DNA of 64,000 nt from Solilutibacter silvestris (GCF_002895945.1 NZ_NPZB01000001.1:325501-389500); one strand, 5' to 3'; shown: positions 17,113 through 25,682, counted from the first letter of the stretch. The notes: a model not told the origin generated them from the sequence alone. Program-made: numbers and translations.

Positions 17113-17631
17113 TCATGCCACGGCCGCGTCGTCCAGTCGCAACTGCCAGTAGCCGACATCGATCCAGCGCCCGAATTTCCAGCCGACTTCGCGGAACGCG
17201 CCCACTGGCGTGAAGCCGAGCCCTTCGTGCAACGCGACGCTCACCGCGTTCGGCAACGACACGCCACCGATCACCGCGTGGATGCCGAGTGCGCGCAGGC
17301 GCTCGATCAACACCGCATACAAGCGCTTGCCCAATCCGCGACCACAGGCGGCATCGGCAAGATAGATTGAACTCTCGACCGTGCGTGCGTAGGCCGCGCG
17401 CGCCTTCCACCGGCCGGCGTAGGCATAGCCGATGACGACACCATCCTCTTGCGCCACCAGCCACGGCAGGCCGAGCGACTGGACCTGTGCGATGCGTCGC
17501 GCCATCTCCTCCGCCGCGACGTCTTCCAGCTCGAAGGTGACGATGGTGTCGCGCACGTGCGCGTTGTAGATCGCAGCGATGATCGTCGCATCGCCATCGA
17601 CCGCGTCGCGGATGGCTGCTTCCGCGCCCAT
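17113..17631 (-). CDS. GNAT acetyltransferase, phosphinothricin / methionine-sulfoximine acetyltransferase family
   Basis: The 172 residues show the PAT-family pattern: IRDAVDGDATIIAAIYNAHV at the start, GYAYAGRWKARAAYARTVESSIYL, the acetyl-CoA loop CGRGLGKRLYAVLIE, and ALHEGLGFTPVGAFREVGWKFGRW. Family members N-acetylate phosphinothricin or methionine sulfoximine, both glutamine synthetase inhibitors. The start codon overlaps the amtB stop as TGATG, so it is translationally coupled. Placement after glnA and amtB supports a role in protecting nitrogen assimilation, but the substrate is inferred. Confidence 0.85.
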   Translation of the reverse strand: MGAEAAIRDAVDGDATIIAAIYNAHVRDTIVTFELEDVAAEEMARRIAQVQSLGLPWLVAQEDGVVIGYAYAGRWKARAAYARTVESSIYLADAACGRGLGKRLYAVLIERLRALGIHAVIGGVSLPNAVSVALHEGLGFTPVGAFREVGWKFGRWIDVGYWQLRLDDAAVA

Positions 17632-18860
17632 CACAGTTCGTATGCGGATTCGCCGTGGCTGCTGATGTCGAGTCCTTCGCGCTCGTGGTCGTGCGCCACG
17701 CGCAGGCCGGAGAGCTTCTTGATCGCCACCAGCAACAACAACGACACCCCGCCCGACCACGCGATGGTGATCACCACGCCCAGCGTCTGCACGCCCATTT
17801 GATGCGGCATCGAATACGTCGCCGCGCCAGTGCCGCCCAACCACGGCGCGGTGAACACGCCGGTCAGCAACGCGCCGACGATGCCGCAGACGCCGTGGAT
17901 GCCGAACACGTCGAGCGAGTCGTCCGCACGCAGATGGCGCTTCAATGCATTCACACCCCAGAACCCGGCCACGCCACTGGCGGCGCCGATCAGCAAGGCG
18001 CCACCGATGCCGACGGTGCCGCATGCCGGCGTGATGCCGACCAGGCCTGACACTGCACCCGAAACCGCACCGAGCATCGAAGGCCGCCCGCGCAGCACTG
18101 CTTCGACCACGCTCCACGCCAACACTGCTGCAGCCGGCGCGATCATGGTGTTGATGAAGGCGAGCGCCGCGACGCCGTTGGCTTCCAGCGCCGAACCGGC
18201 ATTGAAGCCGTACCAGCCGACCCACGCCAGCGCAGCGCCGGCATAGGTGAAGGGAAGATTGTGTGGAGACAGGCGTTCGCGTCCCAGTCCGATACGCGGG
18301 CCGGTCAGCCACGCCGCCACCAACCCGGCGACACCGGCGTTGATGTGCACCACCGTGCCACCGGCGAAGTCGAGCGCGCCCTTGCCGAGCAGATAACCGT
18401 TCGACGCCCACACCATGTGCGCGATCGGCAGATAGGCCAGGGTGAACCACAACGCGGTGAACACCAGCATCGCGCCGAAGCGCATGCGTTCGGCGACCGC
18501 GCCAACGACCAGCGCACAGCTGATCGCGGCGAACGCACCCTGGAACGCCACGAAGGTGAGTTCCGGAATCTGCACGCCCTTGGTGAAGGTGTCAGCGCCG
18601 GTATCGACGCCGATTCCGGCAAGCATGAGTTTGCCGAACCCGCCAATCACCGCATCGCCGCCGGCGAACGCCAGCGAGTAGCCGTAGATCACCCACAACA
18701 CCAATGCGACGCAGGCCACCACCAGCACCTGCGTCAACACCGACAACACGTTCTTCGATCGCACCAGGCCGCCATAGAACAGCGCCAATCCCGGCGCGAT
18801 CATCAGCATCACCAGCAACGTGCACAGCATCATCCACGCGCTGTCGGCCTTGGCGATCAT
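17631..18860 (-). CDS. amtB: Ammonium transporter AmtB
   Basis: This 409-residue polytopic membrane protein matches Amt/MEP/Rh channels. It has LFYGGLVRSKNVLS, WFTLAYLPIAHMVW, the twin pore histidines His172 (VVHINAGVAG) and His322 (FGIHGVCGIVGA), and a C-terminal cytosolic tail for PII binding. It has no long N-terminal signal extension. The gene starts five bases after glnA and so is probably driven by the glnA sigma-54 promoter. No glnK is adjacent in this window, which differs from the usual glnK-amtB pair. Confidence 0.95.
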   Translation of the reverse strand: MIAKADSAWMMLCTLLVMLMIAPGLALFYGGLVRSKNVLSVLTQVLVVACVALVLWVIYGYSLAFAGGDAVIGGFGKLMLAGIGVDTGADTFTKGVQIPELTFVAFQGAFAAISCALVVGAVAERMRFGAMLVFTALWFTLAYLPIAHMVWASNGYLLGKGALDFAGGTVVHINAGVAGLVAAWLTGPRIGLGRERLSPHNLPFTYAGAALAWVGWYGFNAGSALEANGVAALAFINTMIAPAAAVLAWSVVEAVLRGRPSMLGAVSGAVSGLVGITPACGTVGIGGALLIGAASGVAGFWGVNALKRHLRADDSLDVFGIHGVCGIVGALLTGVFTAPWLGGTGAATYSMPHQMGVQTLGVVITIAWSGGVSLLLLVAIKKLSGLRVAHDHEREGLDISSHGESAYEL

Positions 18861-18865
18861 CGGCG

Positions 18866-20275
18866 TCAGATCGTGTAGTACATCTGGTATTCGAGCGGAT
18901 GCGTCGCCGCGCGGAAGCTGGTGACTTCCTTCATCTTCAACGCGATGTAGGCGTCGATGAAGTCATCCGTGAAGACGCCACCGGCCTTGAGGAACTCGCG
19001 ATCGGTGTCGAGCGCTTCCAGTGCCTGATCGAGCGAATGGCAGACGGTCGGGATGTTCTTCTCTTCTTCCGGCGGCAGGTCGTAGAGATCCTTGTCGCTG
19101 GGCGAGCCCGGATCGATCTTGTTCTTGATGCCGTCGAGGCCGGCCATCATCAGCGCGGCGAAGGTCAGGTAGCCGGTGTTCATCGGATCGGGGAAGCGGA
19201 TCTCGATGCGACGCGCCTTCGGATTCGCCACATACGGAATGCGGCACGAAGCCGAACGGTTCGACGCCGAATACGCCAGCATCACCGGCGCTTCGAAGCC
19301 CGGCACCAGGCGCTTGTACGAGTTGGTGGTCGAGTTGGCGAACGCATTGATCGCACGCGCGTGCTTGAAGATGCCGCCGATGTACCACAGCGCCATCTGC
19401 GACAGGCCGCCGTAACCGTCACCAGTGAACAGGTTCTGACCGCCCTTGGCCAGCGACTGATGCACGTGCATGCCGCTGCCGTTGTCGCCGACGATCGGCT
19501 TGGGCATGAAGGTCACGGTCTTGCCGTAACGATGCGCGACGTTCTTGAGGATGTACTTCATCGTCAACAGGTCGTCCGCTTTCTTGGTCAGCGTGTCGAA
19601 ACGCGTACCGATTTCGCACTGGCCGGCGTTGGCGACTTCGTGGTGATGCACTTCCACTTCGATGCCGGCCTGCTGCAACGTCTTGCACATTTCGGCGCGG
19701 ATGTCGTGCAACGAATCCAGCGGAGCCACCGGGAAGTAACCGCCCTTCACCATCGGGCGATAGCCGCTGTTGCCGCCTTCATAGGCGCGGCCGGAATTCC
19801 AGTGCGCTTCTTCCGAATCGACTTCGTAGAAGACGTGGCCCATGTCGTTGGCGAAACGCACCGAATCGAAGATGAAGAATTCCGGCTCGGGACCGAAGAA
19901 CGCGGTATCGGCAATCCCGCTGGCCTTGAGATAGGCCTCGGCGCGCTTGGCGACGCCACGCGGATCGCGGCCATAGGCCTGCATGGTGGTGGGATCGAGG
20001 ATGTCGCAGGTCAGGATCAGCGTCGGATCGGCGGTGAACGGATCGATCAGCGCGGTCGACGGATCGGGCAGCAACACCATGTCGGAGTTCTGGATGCCGC
20101 GCCAGCCGCTGATCGAGCTGCCGTCGAACATCTTGCCGTCTTCGAACAGCGTCGCATCGACCACGCTGGCCGGGAAGGTGACGTGGTGCTGCACGCCGCG
20201 CATGTCGGCGAAGCGCAGGTCGACCCACTCGACCTTGTGATCCTTGATGAGTTTTTCGACGTGTTCGAGCGACAT
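18866..20275 (-). CDS. glnA: Type I glutamine synthetase
   Basis: The 469-residue dodecameric-type enzyme starts [20 protein letters not shown], preceded by GGAAG. Visible signatures are [24 protein letters not shown], the metal/ATP motif [30 protein letters not shown], and the adenylylation loop [10 protein letters not shown] with Tyr398. It makes glutamine from glutamate, ammonia and ATP. The upstream region holds a sigma-54 promoter and NtrC-like sites, and amtB follows directly. Codons upstream of 20275 in the same frame lie in that promoter and are not coding. Confidence 0.97.
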   Translation of the reverse strand: MSLEHVEKLIKDHKVEWVDLRFADMRGVQHHVTFPASVVDATLFEDGKMFDGSSISGWRGIQNSDMVLLPDPSTALIDPFTADPTLILTCDILDPTTMQAYGRDPRGVAKRAEAYLKASGIADTAFFGPEPEFFIFDSVRFANDMGHVFYEVDSEEAHWNSGRAYEGGNSGYRPMVKGGYFPVAPLDSLHDIRAEMCKTLQQAGIEVEVHHHEVANAGQCEIGTRFDTLTKKADDLLTMKYILKNVAHRYGKTVTFMPKPIVGDNGSGMHVHQSLAKGGQNLFTGDGYGGLSQMALWYIGGIFKHARAINAFANSTTNSYKRLVPGFEAPVMLAYSASNRSASCRIPYVANPKARRIEIRFPDPMNTGYLTFAALMMAGLDGIKNKIDPGSPSDKDLYDLPPEEEKNIPTVCHSLDQALEALDTDREFLKAGGVFTDDFIDAYIALKMKEVTSFRAATHPLEYQMYYTI

Positions 20276-20312
20276 GGCAGCTTCCGATGAAAGGATGGAT
20301 AACCGATCTATC

Positions 20313-20327
20313 GCAAGTCGCGTGCCA
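20313..20327 (-). promoter_or_regulatory. Sigma-54 promoter of glnA
   Basis: The minus strand reads TGGCACGCGACTTGC, a perfect -24/-12 sigma-54 element (GG and GC separated by ten bases). Transcription would start near 20302 and leave a leader of about 27 bases before the glnA ATG at 20275. Confidence 0.92.
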
Positions 20328-20388
20328 ACCCGAATTTGGTACCAACCGTTTGATTTTATTGGTGTCGGCCCGGGAAACCTGCTTAATT

Positions 20389-20427
20389 TGCACCAATTCA
20401 GATATTTAAATTCACCGTATTGGTGCA
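20389..20427 (-). promoter_or_regulatory. NtrC-like enhancer sites upstream of glnA
   Basis: TTCACCGTATTGGTGCA (20411-20427) matches TGCACC-N4-TGGTGCA with one mismatch. TGCACCA (20389-20395) provides a further half-site. They lie about 75-110 bp upstream of the sigma-54 promoter, the normal enhancer distance. The intervening DNA is locally AT-rich, which would help looping. Confidence 0.75.
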
Positions 20428-20554
20428 GTAAAGTAGTCATGTCGAGCAGTCGCATGTGCAACTGGCAAGTGCTGATCGCATCCCCCTTCCCGAGCTATCC
20501 TCCGCCATCCCCCAAAGTAATGAGTGCCTGCCGATGCTTGCAACGCTGTCTGCC

Positions 20555-21406
20555 ATGCCCGATTCACTGCAGGCGATCCTGCTCGGCATCATCGAAGGCA
20601 TCACCGAATTCCTGCCGGTCTCCAGTACCGGGCACCTGCTGATCGCCGAACACTGGCTGGGCGCGCGCAGCGAACTGTTCAATATCGCGATCCAGGCCGG
20701 CGCGATCCTCGCGGTGGTCTTCATCTATTGGCGCAAGCTGTGGGCACTGGCGCTGGCCTTCGTTGGCCGCCGCGACATGATCGATCCCGATACCGGCGCG
20801 CTCCTTCTGGTCGGTGATGCCCGCGCCTATGTCATGAAACTGCTCGGCGCGTTCGCGGTGACCGCGGTCGGCGGCCTGCTGGTGAAGAAGTTCGGTTGGG
20901 AATTGCCCAAGGAAACCCACCCGATCGCTTGGGCCTTCATCATCGGCGCGGTGTGGATGGTCGCGGCGGAATGGTTGTCGGCGAAACAGGCGCAGCGGAT
21001 CGGCCAACGCACGCAGGTCTCCTGGTTGACTGCGATCCTGGTGGGCGTGGCGCAACTTGTCGCCGGCGTGTTCCCGGGCACTTCACGCTCAGCCGCAACG
21101 ATTTTCATCGCGCTGATCACCGGTACCACCTCGCGCGTGGCGGCGACCGAATTCGCGTTCCTGGCCGGCATCCCGACCATGTTCGCGGCGACCGCCTATG
21201 ACCTGCTGAAAGTGTTCAAGAGTGGCGAGGCCGTGCACGAGAATTGGTCGGCGCTGGGTATCGCCTTCGTGGTGTCGATGATCACCGCCTTCATCGCAGT
21301 GAAATGGCTGCTGCGCTATATCCAGAGCCATCGCTTCACGGCGTTCGCGATCTATCGCGTGGTATTGGGCGTGGCACTGTTGCTGTTGTTGCCTGCCACT
21401 GCCTGA
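20555..21406 (+). CDS. uppP: Undecaprenyl-diphosphate phosphatase (BacA/UppP)
   Basis: From the ATG at 20555 the protein is 283 residues and begins MPDSLQAILLGIIEGITEFL, followed by PVSSTGHLLI. The second catalytic region is PGTSRSAATIFIALITG. It has about eight membrane segments. It recycles the lipid carrier of peptidoglycan synthesis by removing the terminal phosphate. An alternative ATG at 20534 would add seven residues; neither start has a clear ribosome-binding site. The gene is divergent from glnA. Confidence 0.94.
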   Translation: MPDSLQAILLGIIEGITEFLPVSSTGHLLIAEHWLGARSELFNIAIQAGAILAVVFIYWRKLWALALAFVGRRDMIDPDTGALLLVGDARAYVMKLLGAFAVTAVGGLLVKKFGWELPKETHPIAWAFIIGAVWMVAAEWLSAKQAQRIGQRTQVSWLTAILVGVAQLVAGVFPGTSRSAATIFIALITGTTSRVAATEFAFLAGIPTMFAATAYDLLKVFKSGEAVHENWSALGIAFVVSMITAFIAVKWLLRYIQSHRFTAFAIYRVVLGVALLLLLPATA

Positions 21407-21427
21407 CCGCACGCAAGGAGACATGCC

Positions 21428-22267
21428 ATGGGACTGTCCCGCATCGCACCTTCCCTGCTGGCATGCGTCTTGGTTGCTTGCGCCGGCACCGGGTCGTCCG
21501 ACAAGTCGCAATCAACAATCGCGCCGGGCGCATCATCGCAAACCAGCACAGGCGCGCAAACCGGTGCTGCCATGCAATTGCCGCGTTATCACTGGAAACT
21601 GCAGGATGCGCGCGCAAGCAGTGGCGGACGCATCGATGCGTTGTTCGCGCGCGTCGACAAGCCGGTGACGCTGGATTTCCATGATGGGCAGGTCAACGTG
21701 CGCAATGCCTGCAACGGCATCGGCGGCAGTTACACGGTGGACGGCGGCGCGATCACGTTCGGTCCGATGATGGGGACGATGATGGCCTGCGCCGATTCCA
21801 AGCTGACGGTGCTGGACGGCGCCATCACCACGCGCTTCAGCGGCAAGGCAGCGTTCGTGCTCGGCACCGGTGATGCGCCCTCGCTCAAGCTCACGCTGGC
21901 GAACGGCGATGTGCTGACATTGGTCGGCGAGGAAACCGCAGAGACGAAATATGGCGGCCCCGGCAAACAGGTGTTCCTCGAAATCGCGCCGCAACGTGTC
22001 GCCTGCAATCATCCGTTGATCCCGAACCACCAGTGCCTCAACGTGCGCGAGCTCGTTTACGGCACCAATGGGGTGAAGTCATCGCGTGGGCAGTGGCATC
22101 CGCTGTACGAGGGCATCGAGGGTTACGATTTCCAGGCCGGAACGCGCAATGTGTTGCGCCTGAAGGAATTCCAGCGCAAGAACGTGCCGGCCGATGCTTC
22201 GTCGACGGTGTATGTGCTGGATATGGTGGTGGAGTCGGAAGTGGCGGCGAGCGGGAAGAAAGACTGA
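21428..22267 (+). CDS. META plus DUF4377 domain lipoprotein
   Basis: An AAGGAGA site precedes the ATG. The 279-residue protein has a lipoprotein signal (LVACAG). A META/HslJ-like domain (about 50-165) includes VRNACNGIGGSYTVDGGAITFGPMMGTMMAC. A C-terminal DUF4377 domain (about 175-270) includes CLNVRELVYG, WHPLYEGIEGYDFQAG and YVLDMVVES. Such lipoproteins are linked to envelope or heat stress in some bacteria, but the function here is unproven. It lies 21 bases after uppP and could share its transcript. Confidence 0.8.
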   Translation: MGLSRIAPSLLACVLVACAGTGSSDKSQSTIAPGASSQTSTGAQTGAAMQLPRYHWKLQDARASSGGRIDALFARVDKPVTLDFHDGQVNVRNACNGIGGSYTVDGGAITFGPMMGTMMACADSKLTVLDGAITTRFSGKAAFVLGTGDAPSLKLTLANGDVLTLVGEETAETKYGGPGKQVFLEIAPQRVACNHPLIPNHQCLNVRELVYGTNGVKSSRGQWHPLYEGIEGYDFQAGTRNVLRLKEFQRKNVPADASSTVYVLDMVVESEVAASGKKD

Positions 22268-22282
22268 TTCAGCGTGTCATGC

Positions 22283-22465
22283 CGTCATCCCGAGCGCAGT
22301 GAGGGATCGGCTTTCTCGCGCCCGGCGTGCGCCCGCTTGGGTGTCCCTATTGCCGCGGCCGTGAATACGTCCATGTAGGCTCAGCCGCCGCATCCATGCG
22401 GCGGAATGGTCGGCCATAGGGACACACCGCGCAGGGGTCTGCTGCCCACGCCAGCCAGCGCGTGC
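22283..22465. repeat. Dispersed intergenic repeat, copy A (about 183 bp)
   Basis: This intergenic stretch is an imperfect inverted copy of parts of the element at 35147-35495. Shared blocks include GGCTTTCTCGCGCCCGGCGT, CGCTTGGGTGTCCCTATTGC, ACGTCCATGTAGGCTCAGCC and GAATGGTCGGCCATAGGGAC, and both end in CAGCCAGCGCGTGC. The outer arms GGGTGTCCCTAT and ATAGGGACAC pair, and GCCGCATCCATGCGGC pairs inside, so it can fold into a long cruciform or RNA hairpin. It carries no ORF of its own. Confidence 0.8.
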
Positions 22466-22470
22466 GAGCT

Positions 22471-23073
22471 TTACGCGTGCAGCCGATACGTCCCGTAAAT
22501 CGCCGCTTCGTCCAGCACATGGCCGTGCATCGCGCGAAACACGTCCGCTGCAGTGAACTTCGCAGGAACATCCAGCTTCGCCACATCGAGCGCGAACAGC
22601 CGGAAGAAATAACGATGCATGCGCAGATCGTTCGGTGGCGGATACGGGCCGTCGTAGCCGTGATATTCGCCGCGCATGCCATTGGTGTCGCCCGCGAACC
22701 AGCCGGTGTAATCGTTCAGGCCATCGCGCGCGCCTGCGACTTCACGCGATCGCTTGCCACCCTTCGTCACGCCATCACTGACACTGCCGGCCGCGATGTC
22801 GCGCGTGCTGGCGGGAATGTCCACCTCGACCCAGTGGACGAAATCGCCACGCGGATGATCGACCGGGATTTCCACGCCCTCCTTGCCCGCCAGTGAGGCA
22901 TCGGTCGGCGCGTCGACATCGATGTACAGCAACGCGAACGACTTCGTGCCTTCCGGTGCGTCGCTCCACGCCAGGTGCGGATTGCGGTTGCCGCCGAATC
23001 CCCTCGGCGCGCCCAGTGCGAATTCCGCGGGAATGGCACGGCGATGTTCGAAACTGCTGCTGCCGAGTTTCAT
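22471..23073 (-). CDS. YbhB/YbcL family phosphatidylethanolamine-binding-like protein
   Basis: The 200 residues carry the PEBP fold signatures NPHLAWSDAPEGTKSFALLYIDVDAP, HWVEVDIP, GYDGPYPPPNDLRMHRYFFRLFAL and the C-terminal GHVLDEAAIYGTY. No signal peptide is present, so it is cytosolic. Bacterial members are often annotated as Raf-kinase-inhibitor-like; their ligand is generally unknown. Its start overlaps the stop of the YheT-like hydrolase gene by four bases, and it is last in a three-gene operon. Confidence 0.9.
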   Translation of the reverse strand: MKLGSSSFEHRRAIPAEFALGAPRGFGGNRNPHLAWSDAPEGTKSFALLYIDVDAPTDASLAGKEGVEIPVDHPRGDFVHWVEVDIPASTRDIAAGSVSDGVTKGGKRSREVAGARDGLNDYTGWFAGDTNGMRGEYHGYDGPYPPPNDLRMHRYFFRLFALDVAKLDVPAKFTAADVFRAMHGHVLDEAAIYGTYRLHA

Positions 23074-24071
23074 CTTGCATCTCCTTCAGGGGTGGTGATG
23101 CGCTGGACGACCCAGCGTTCGGCATAGCCATGCATGGCCCAGTCCTCGATGAAGCCGCAATGGCCACCCGCCGCCGCCAATTCCAGCCGCACGTTTGGCT
23201 GTTGCGCGAGCATATCGAATCCGGCCCACGACACCACCGGATCGTCTTCCGCCATCAACACGTCCACGCGCACGCCGCAGTCGGCGAGCGCCGCGACGTC
23301 GACACGGTAGGCCTCGAAATAGGCGTCGATCGAACCGTAGCCGGTGTGCTGTTCCACCATCCATGCCGTCAGCGCGCGCAACGGCAGGCGCAGGATGGCG
23401 TCGGCGAAGCCGTGGCGCTGGGGGAACAGCTCGCGCTTGCGCCGCAGCGAATGACGCCATTCGCGTTCGAAGTGACGAATGTACGGCCACCATCCCGCCT
23501 CCATCGCGTCCATGGTGCGCGCGGGGTCGAGCGGTGGACACACCGCGAGCACCTGCGTGATCGGCAACCCGGCAGCGCGCGCATGCAGCGCGGTGCGCAA
23601 CGCGAAATTTCCGCCAAGTGAGAAGCCCGCCACTACCAACTGCGGTGGCGACCAGCGCGCGACGGCATCAGTCGCGGCGTTCAACACATCCTCGATGCGC
23701 CCGGAATGGAACATCTCTTCGTTGAGGTGGTAGGTGTCGCCATGGTCGCGGAAATTCAGCCGCAGCACCGGCCAGCCGGCGTCGAGCAGGGCCGCCGCGC
23801 TCAGGCGCATGTAGTTGGATTCGGCGCTGCCTTCCCAGCCGTGCAACAGCAGCACCAGCGCATCGGATCGCGGCACCCGTGGACGACTGAGGACACCGTG
23901 CAGGCGCGCACCGCCACCGGCATCCAGCAGTACGCCCTGGTGGACGGCATCGCGACGCGCGAGTTCGCGACGGGCGAGACGGCCGCGTCGAATCCCGGTG
24001 CCAAGCACGCTCTGGAGATGGCGATTGCGCAGTCCAAACGCCGGCCGGAAGGGACTGGCGATCCGGCTCAC
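23070..24071 (-). CDS. YheT family alpha/beta hydrolase
   Basis: The 333 residues begin FRPAFGLRNRHLQSVLGT, the YheT/ABHD-type N-terminus. The hydrolase core includes LVLLLHGWEGSAESNYM, the nucleophile elbow VAGFSLGGNF, the acid in MAEDDPVVSW and the histidine in AAGGHCGFIEDW. Family members act on lipids or small esters; the substrate is not predictable. It overlaps both neighbours by four bases (ATGA): PlsC-like upstream and PEBP downstream. The operon suggests a membrane-lipid role. Confidence 0.88.
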   Translation of the reverse strand: MSRIASPFRPAFGLRNRHLQSVLGTGIRRGRLARRELARRDAVHQGVLLDAGGGARLHGVLSRPRVPRSDALVLLLHGWEGSAESNYMRLSAAALLDAGWPVLRLNFRDHGDTYHLNEEMFHSGRIEDVLNAATDAVARWSPPQLVVAGFSLGGNFALRTALHARAAGLPITQVLAVCPPLDPARTMDAMEAGWWPYIRHFEREWRHSLRRKRELFPQRHGFADAILRLPLRALTAWMVEQHTGYGSIDAYFEAYRVDVAALADCGVRVDVLMAEDDPVVSWAGFDMLAQQPNVRLELAAAGGHCGFIEDWAMHGYAERWVVQRITTPEGDAR

Positions 24072-24838
24072 GTTCCGTGCAGCGCGGCGGCGATGCGTTC
24101 GCGCGCGAGTTCGGCGATGCGACGACGACCTTCGGCTTCACCGGGCAGGATCGGCGCCAGATACACCACGTCGACGACACGCGCCGGCTCCCCCAGCAAA
24201 CGCCAGAAGTTCTGCGCGAAATTCTCGCGCTTGCGGAAGGCGACGATGGTTTGCGCCTCCCCGCCATGGCCGTAGCGCAATGCCACCGGCTGCACCGCCA
24301 CATTCGCCTCCACCGAGGCATAGAACAGGCGTGCGTGGAACGGTCCGAGTTCGCGACCGTCGCGGGTGCCGCCTTCCGGGAAGGCGCCGACGGAATGGCC
24401 TTCGCGCAGGCGTTCCACCATCTGCTGCAGCACGTCGCCCAGCGATTCCTGGCTGCCGCGCTGGTGGAAGATGGTCTGGCCGCGCTTCGCCATCCAGCCG
24501 ACCAGCGGCCAACCGGCGATTTCGCGCTTGGCGACGAAGCCCATCATCCGCGTGCTGTGCAACACCACGATGTCGGTCCAGCCGACGTGGTTGGCGACGA
24601 ACAGCACCGGATCCGGCAATTGGGTGCCACTGGCGCGCACGTCCAACCCGTAGATGCGCATCAGCCAGCGCGACCACCAGCGCACGACGCGATGGTCGAT
24701 GCGGCGGCCGGCGATCTCCCATTCGCCCCACGGCGACACCATCAGCAGCATGGTGACCGGAAGATCGACCAATGCATGCCAGAGCAGCAGGGGGATGCGC
24801 CAGCTGTAACGCAGCGCGCGGCGGAACGGTGAATTCAT
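24068..24838 (-). CDS. PlsC-type 1-acyl-sn-glycerol-3-phosphate acyltransferase
   Basis: From the ATG at 24838 the protein has 256 residues. It has one or two N-terminal membrane helices (IPLLLWHALVDLPVTMLLMV) and the acyltransferase blocks NHVGWTD (NHx4D variant), MAKRGQTIFHQRGSQES, FPEGGTRDG and PVALRYG. It likely acylates lysophosphatidate or a related lysophospholipid at the inner membrane. A start at 24889 is possible but puts a polar peptide before the helix. First gene of the PlsC-YheT-PEBP operon. Confidence 0.87.
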   Translation of the reverse strand: MNSPFRRALRYSWRIPLLLWHALVDLPVTMLLMVSPWGEWEIAGRRIDHRVVRWWSRWLMRIYGLDVRASGTQLPDPVLFVANHVGWTDIVVLHSTRMMGFVAKREIAGWPLVGWMAKRGQTIFHQRGSQESLGDVLQQMVERLREGHSVGAFPEGGTRDGRELGPFHARLFYASVEANVAVQPVALRYGHGGEAQTIVAFRKRENFAQNFWRLLGEPARVVDVVYLAPILPGEAEGRRRIAELARERIAAALHGT

Positions 24839-24907
24839 TCGTACAAGATTAACGACCATGCCCGCCGTGTGCGAGGGCGCCTCCTCCAATCTTCATGATC
24901 CTGTACG

Positions 24908-24936
24908 AAAAAGCGGGCGCGATTGCTCGCGCCCGC
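24908..24936 (-). terminator. Minus-strand intrinsic terminator with no gene upstream of it
   Basis: GCGGGCGCGA (24913-24922) and TCGCGCCCGC (24927-24936) form a perfect 10-bp stem with a TTGC loop. On the minus strand it is followed directly by TTTTT (complement of 24908-24912). It lies about 70 bases upstream of the plsC-like start, and no minus-strand protein gene lies to its right. Confidence 0.8.
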
Positions 24937-25025
24937 CCGCTTCCCGACATTCCCTGTCGTGTCGCTCCCTCAGCGGAGCTTCGGCCGGACAAAGTCGCAT
25001 CCTGCGACCCCTCCCGAGTCCGGCC
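24908..25025 (-). ncRNA. Candidate structured small RNA ending at the 24908 terminator
   Basis: Besides the terminator, this stretch contains nested and consecutive stems. GGCCGGAC (24983-24990) pairs with GTCCGGCC (25018-25025) and encloses GTCGCA/TGCGAC (24994-24999 and 25003-25008). GCTCC/GGAGC (24964-24968 and 24975-24979) and GACA/TGTC (24946-24949 and 24955-24958) follow. Since only the minus strand has a U-run, I read it as a minus-strand transcript. The 5' end and any promoter are not resolved. It matches no RNA family I can name; a leader of the divergent sigma-factor mRNA is the alternative. Confidence 0.4.
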
Positions 25026-25130
25026 GTCGCCCTCATGGACAACTCCCCGCTCTCTTCCAATAACGGATTCCGATGGCAAAACCCGACACCGGGCTTGCCG
25101 GCGCCCGTGCCGGGACGCAGAATCGAGGGC

Positions 25131-25682
25131 ATGACGCAGTCCGAACCCCCAGCTGGCTTCCGGGAAGGGCTGCTCGCGGGGGGAGGCTCGGGATGGCCGG
25201 AGGTATACGCGGCAGCCTATGAGGATCTGAAGCGGGCGGCCCACCTGCAACTGCGCCGGTCTGCCCGCGCCTTCGACACCACCGCACTGGTCAACGAGAC
25301 CTTCCTGAAGCTGTCCAGCTCCGGCTCGCTCAAGCCCGAGGACCGCCGCCAACTGCTGGCACTGTCGGCACGGGCAATGCGCAATGTCCTGGTGGACGAG
25401 GTTCGCCGCCTCCACGCCGGCAAACGCGATGGTGGCGAGCAGATCACCCTGGTCACGCAAATGGGCGGACCGGATCCGGCGTTCGACGTGCTGGAAGTCG
25501 ACGAGCTGCTCGGCACCCTGGCCGATGCCGATCCGCGTGCCGCCGCCGTGGTCGAACTGCGCTGCTTCGGTGGTTACAACGAGGACGAGATCGCCGATTT
25601 GCTGGAAGTCACCAGCCGCACCGTGCAGCGTGACTGGCGCAAGGCCCGCGCGTTCCTGGTCGCGCAACTCGGACAGGGATGA
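25131..25682 (+). CDS. ECF-type sigma-70 family RNA polymerase sigma factor
   Basis: The ATG at 25131 follows GAGGG and gives 183 residues. Region 2 is VYAAAYEDLKRAAHLQLRRS with ALVNETFLKL, then RNVLVDEVRRLHAGKRDGG. Region 4 is VVELRCFGGYNEDEIADLLE followed by VTSRTVQRDWRKARAFL. This matches the ECF subgroup encoded beside Ser/Thr kinases in Xanthomonadaceae. The kinase gene follows after ten bases and no anti-sigma gene is present, so kinase signalling may take its place. Its target promoters are unknown. Confidence 0.9.
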   Translation: MTQSEPPAGFREGLLAGGGSGWPEVYAAAYEDLKRAAHLQLRRSARAFDTTALVNETFLKLSSSGSLKPEDRRQLLALSARAMRNVLVDEVRRLHAGKRDGGEQITLVTQMGGPDPAFDVLEVDELLGTLADADPRAAAVVELRCFGGYNEDEIADLLEVTSRTVQRDWRKARAFLVAQLGQG

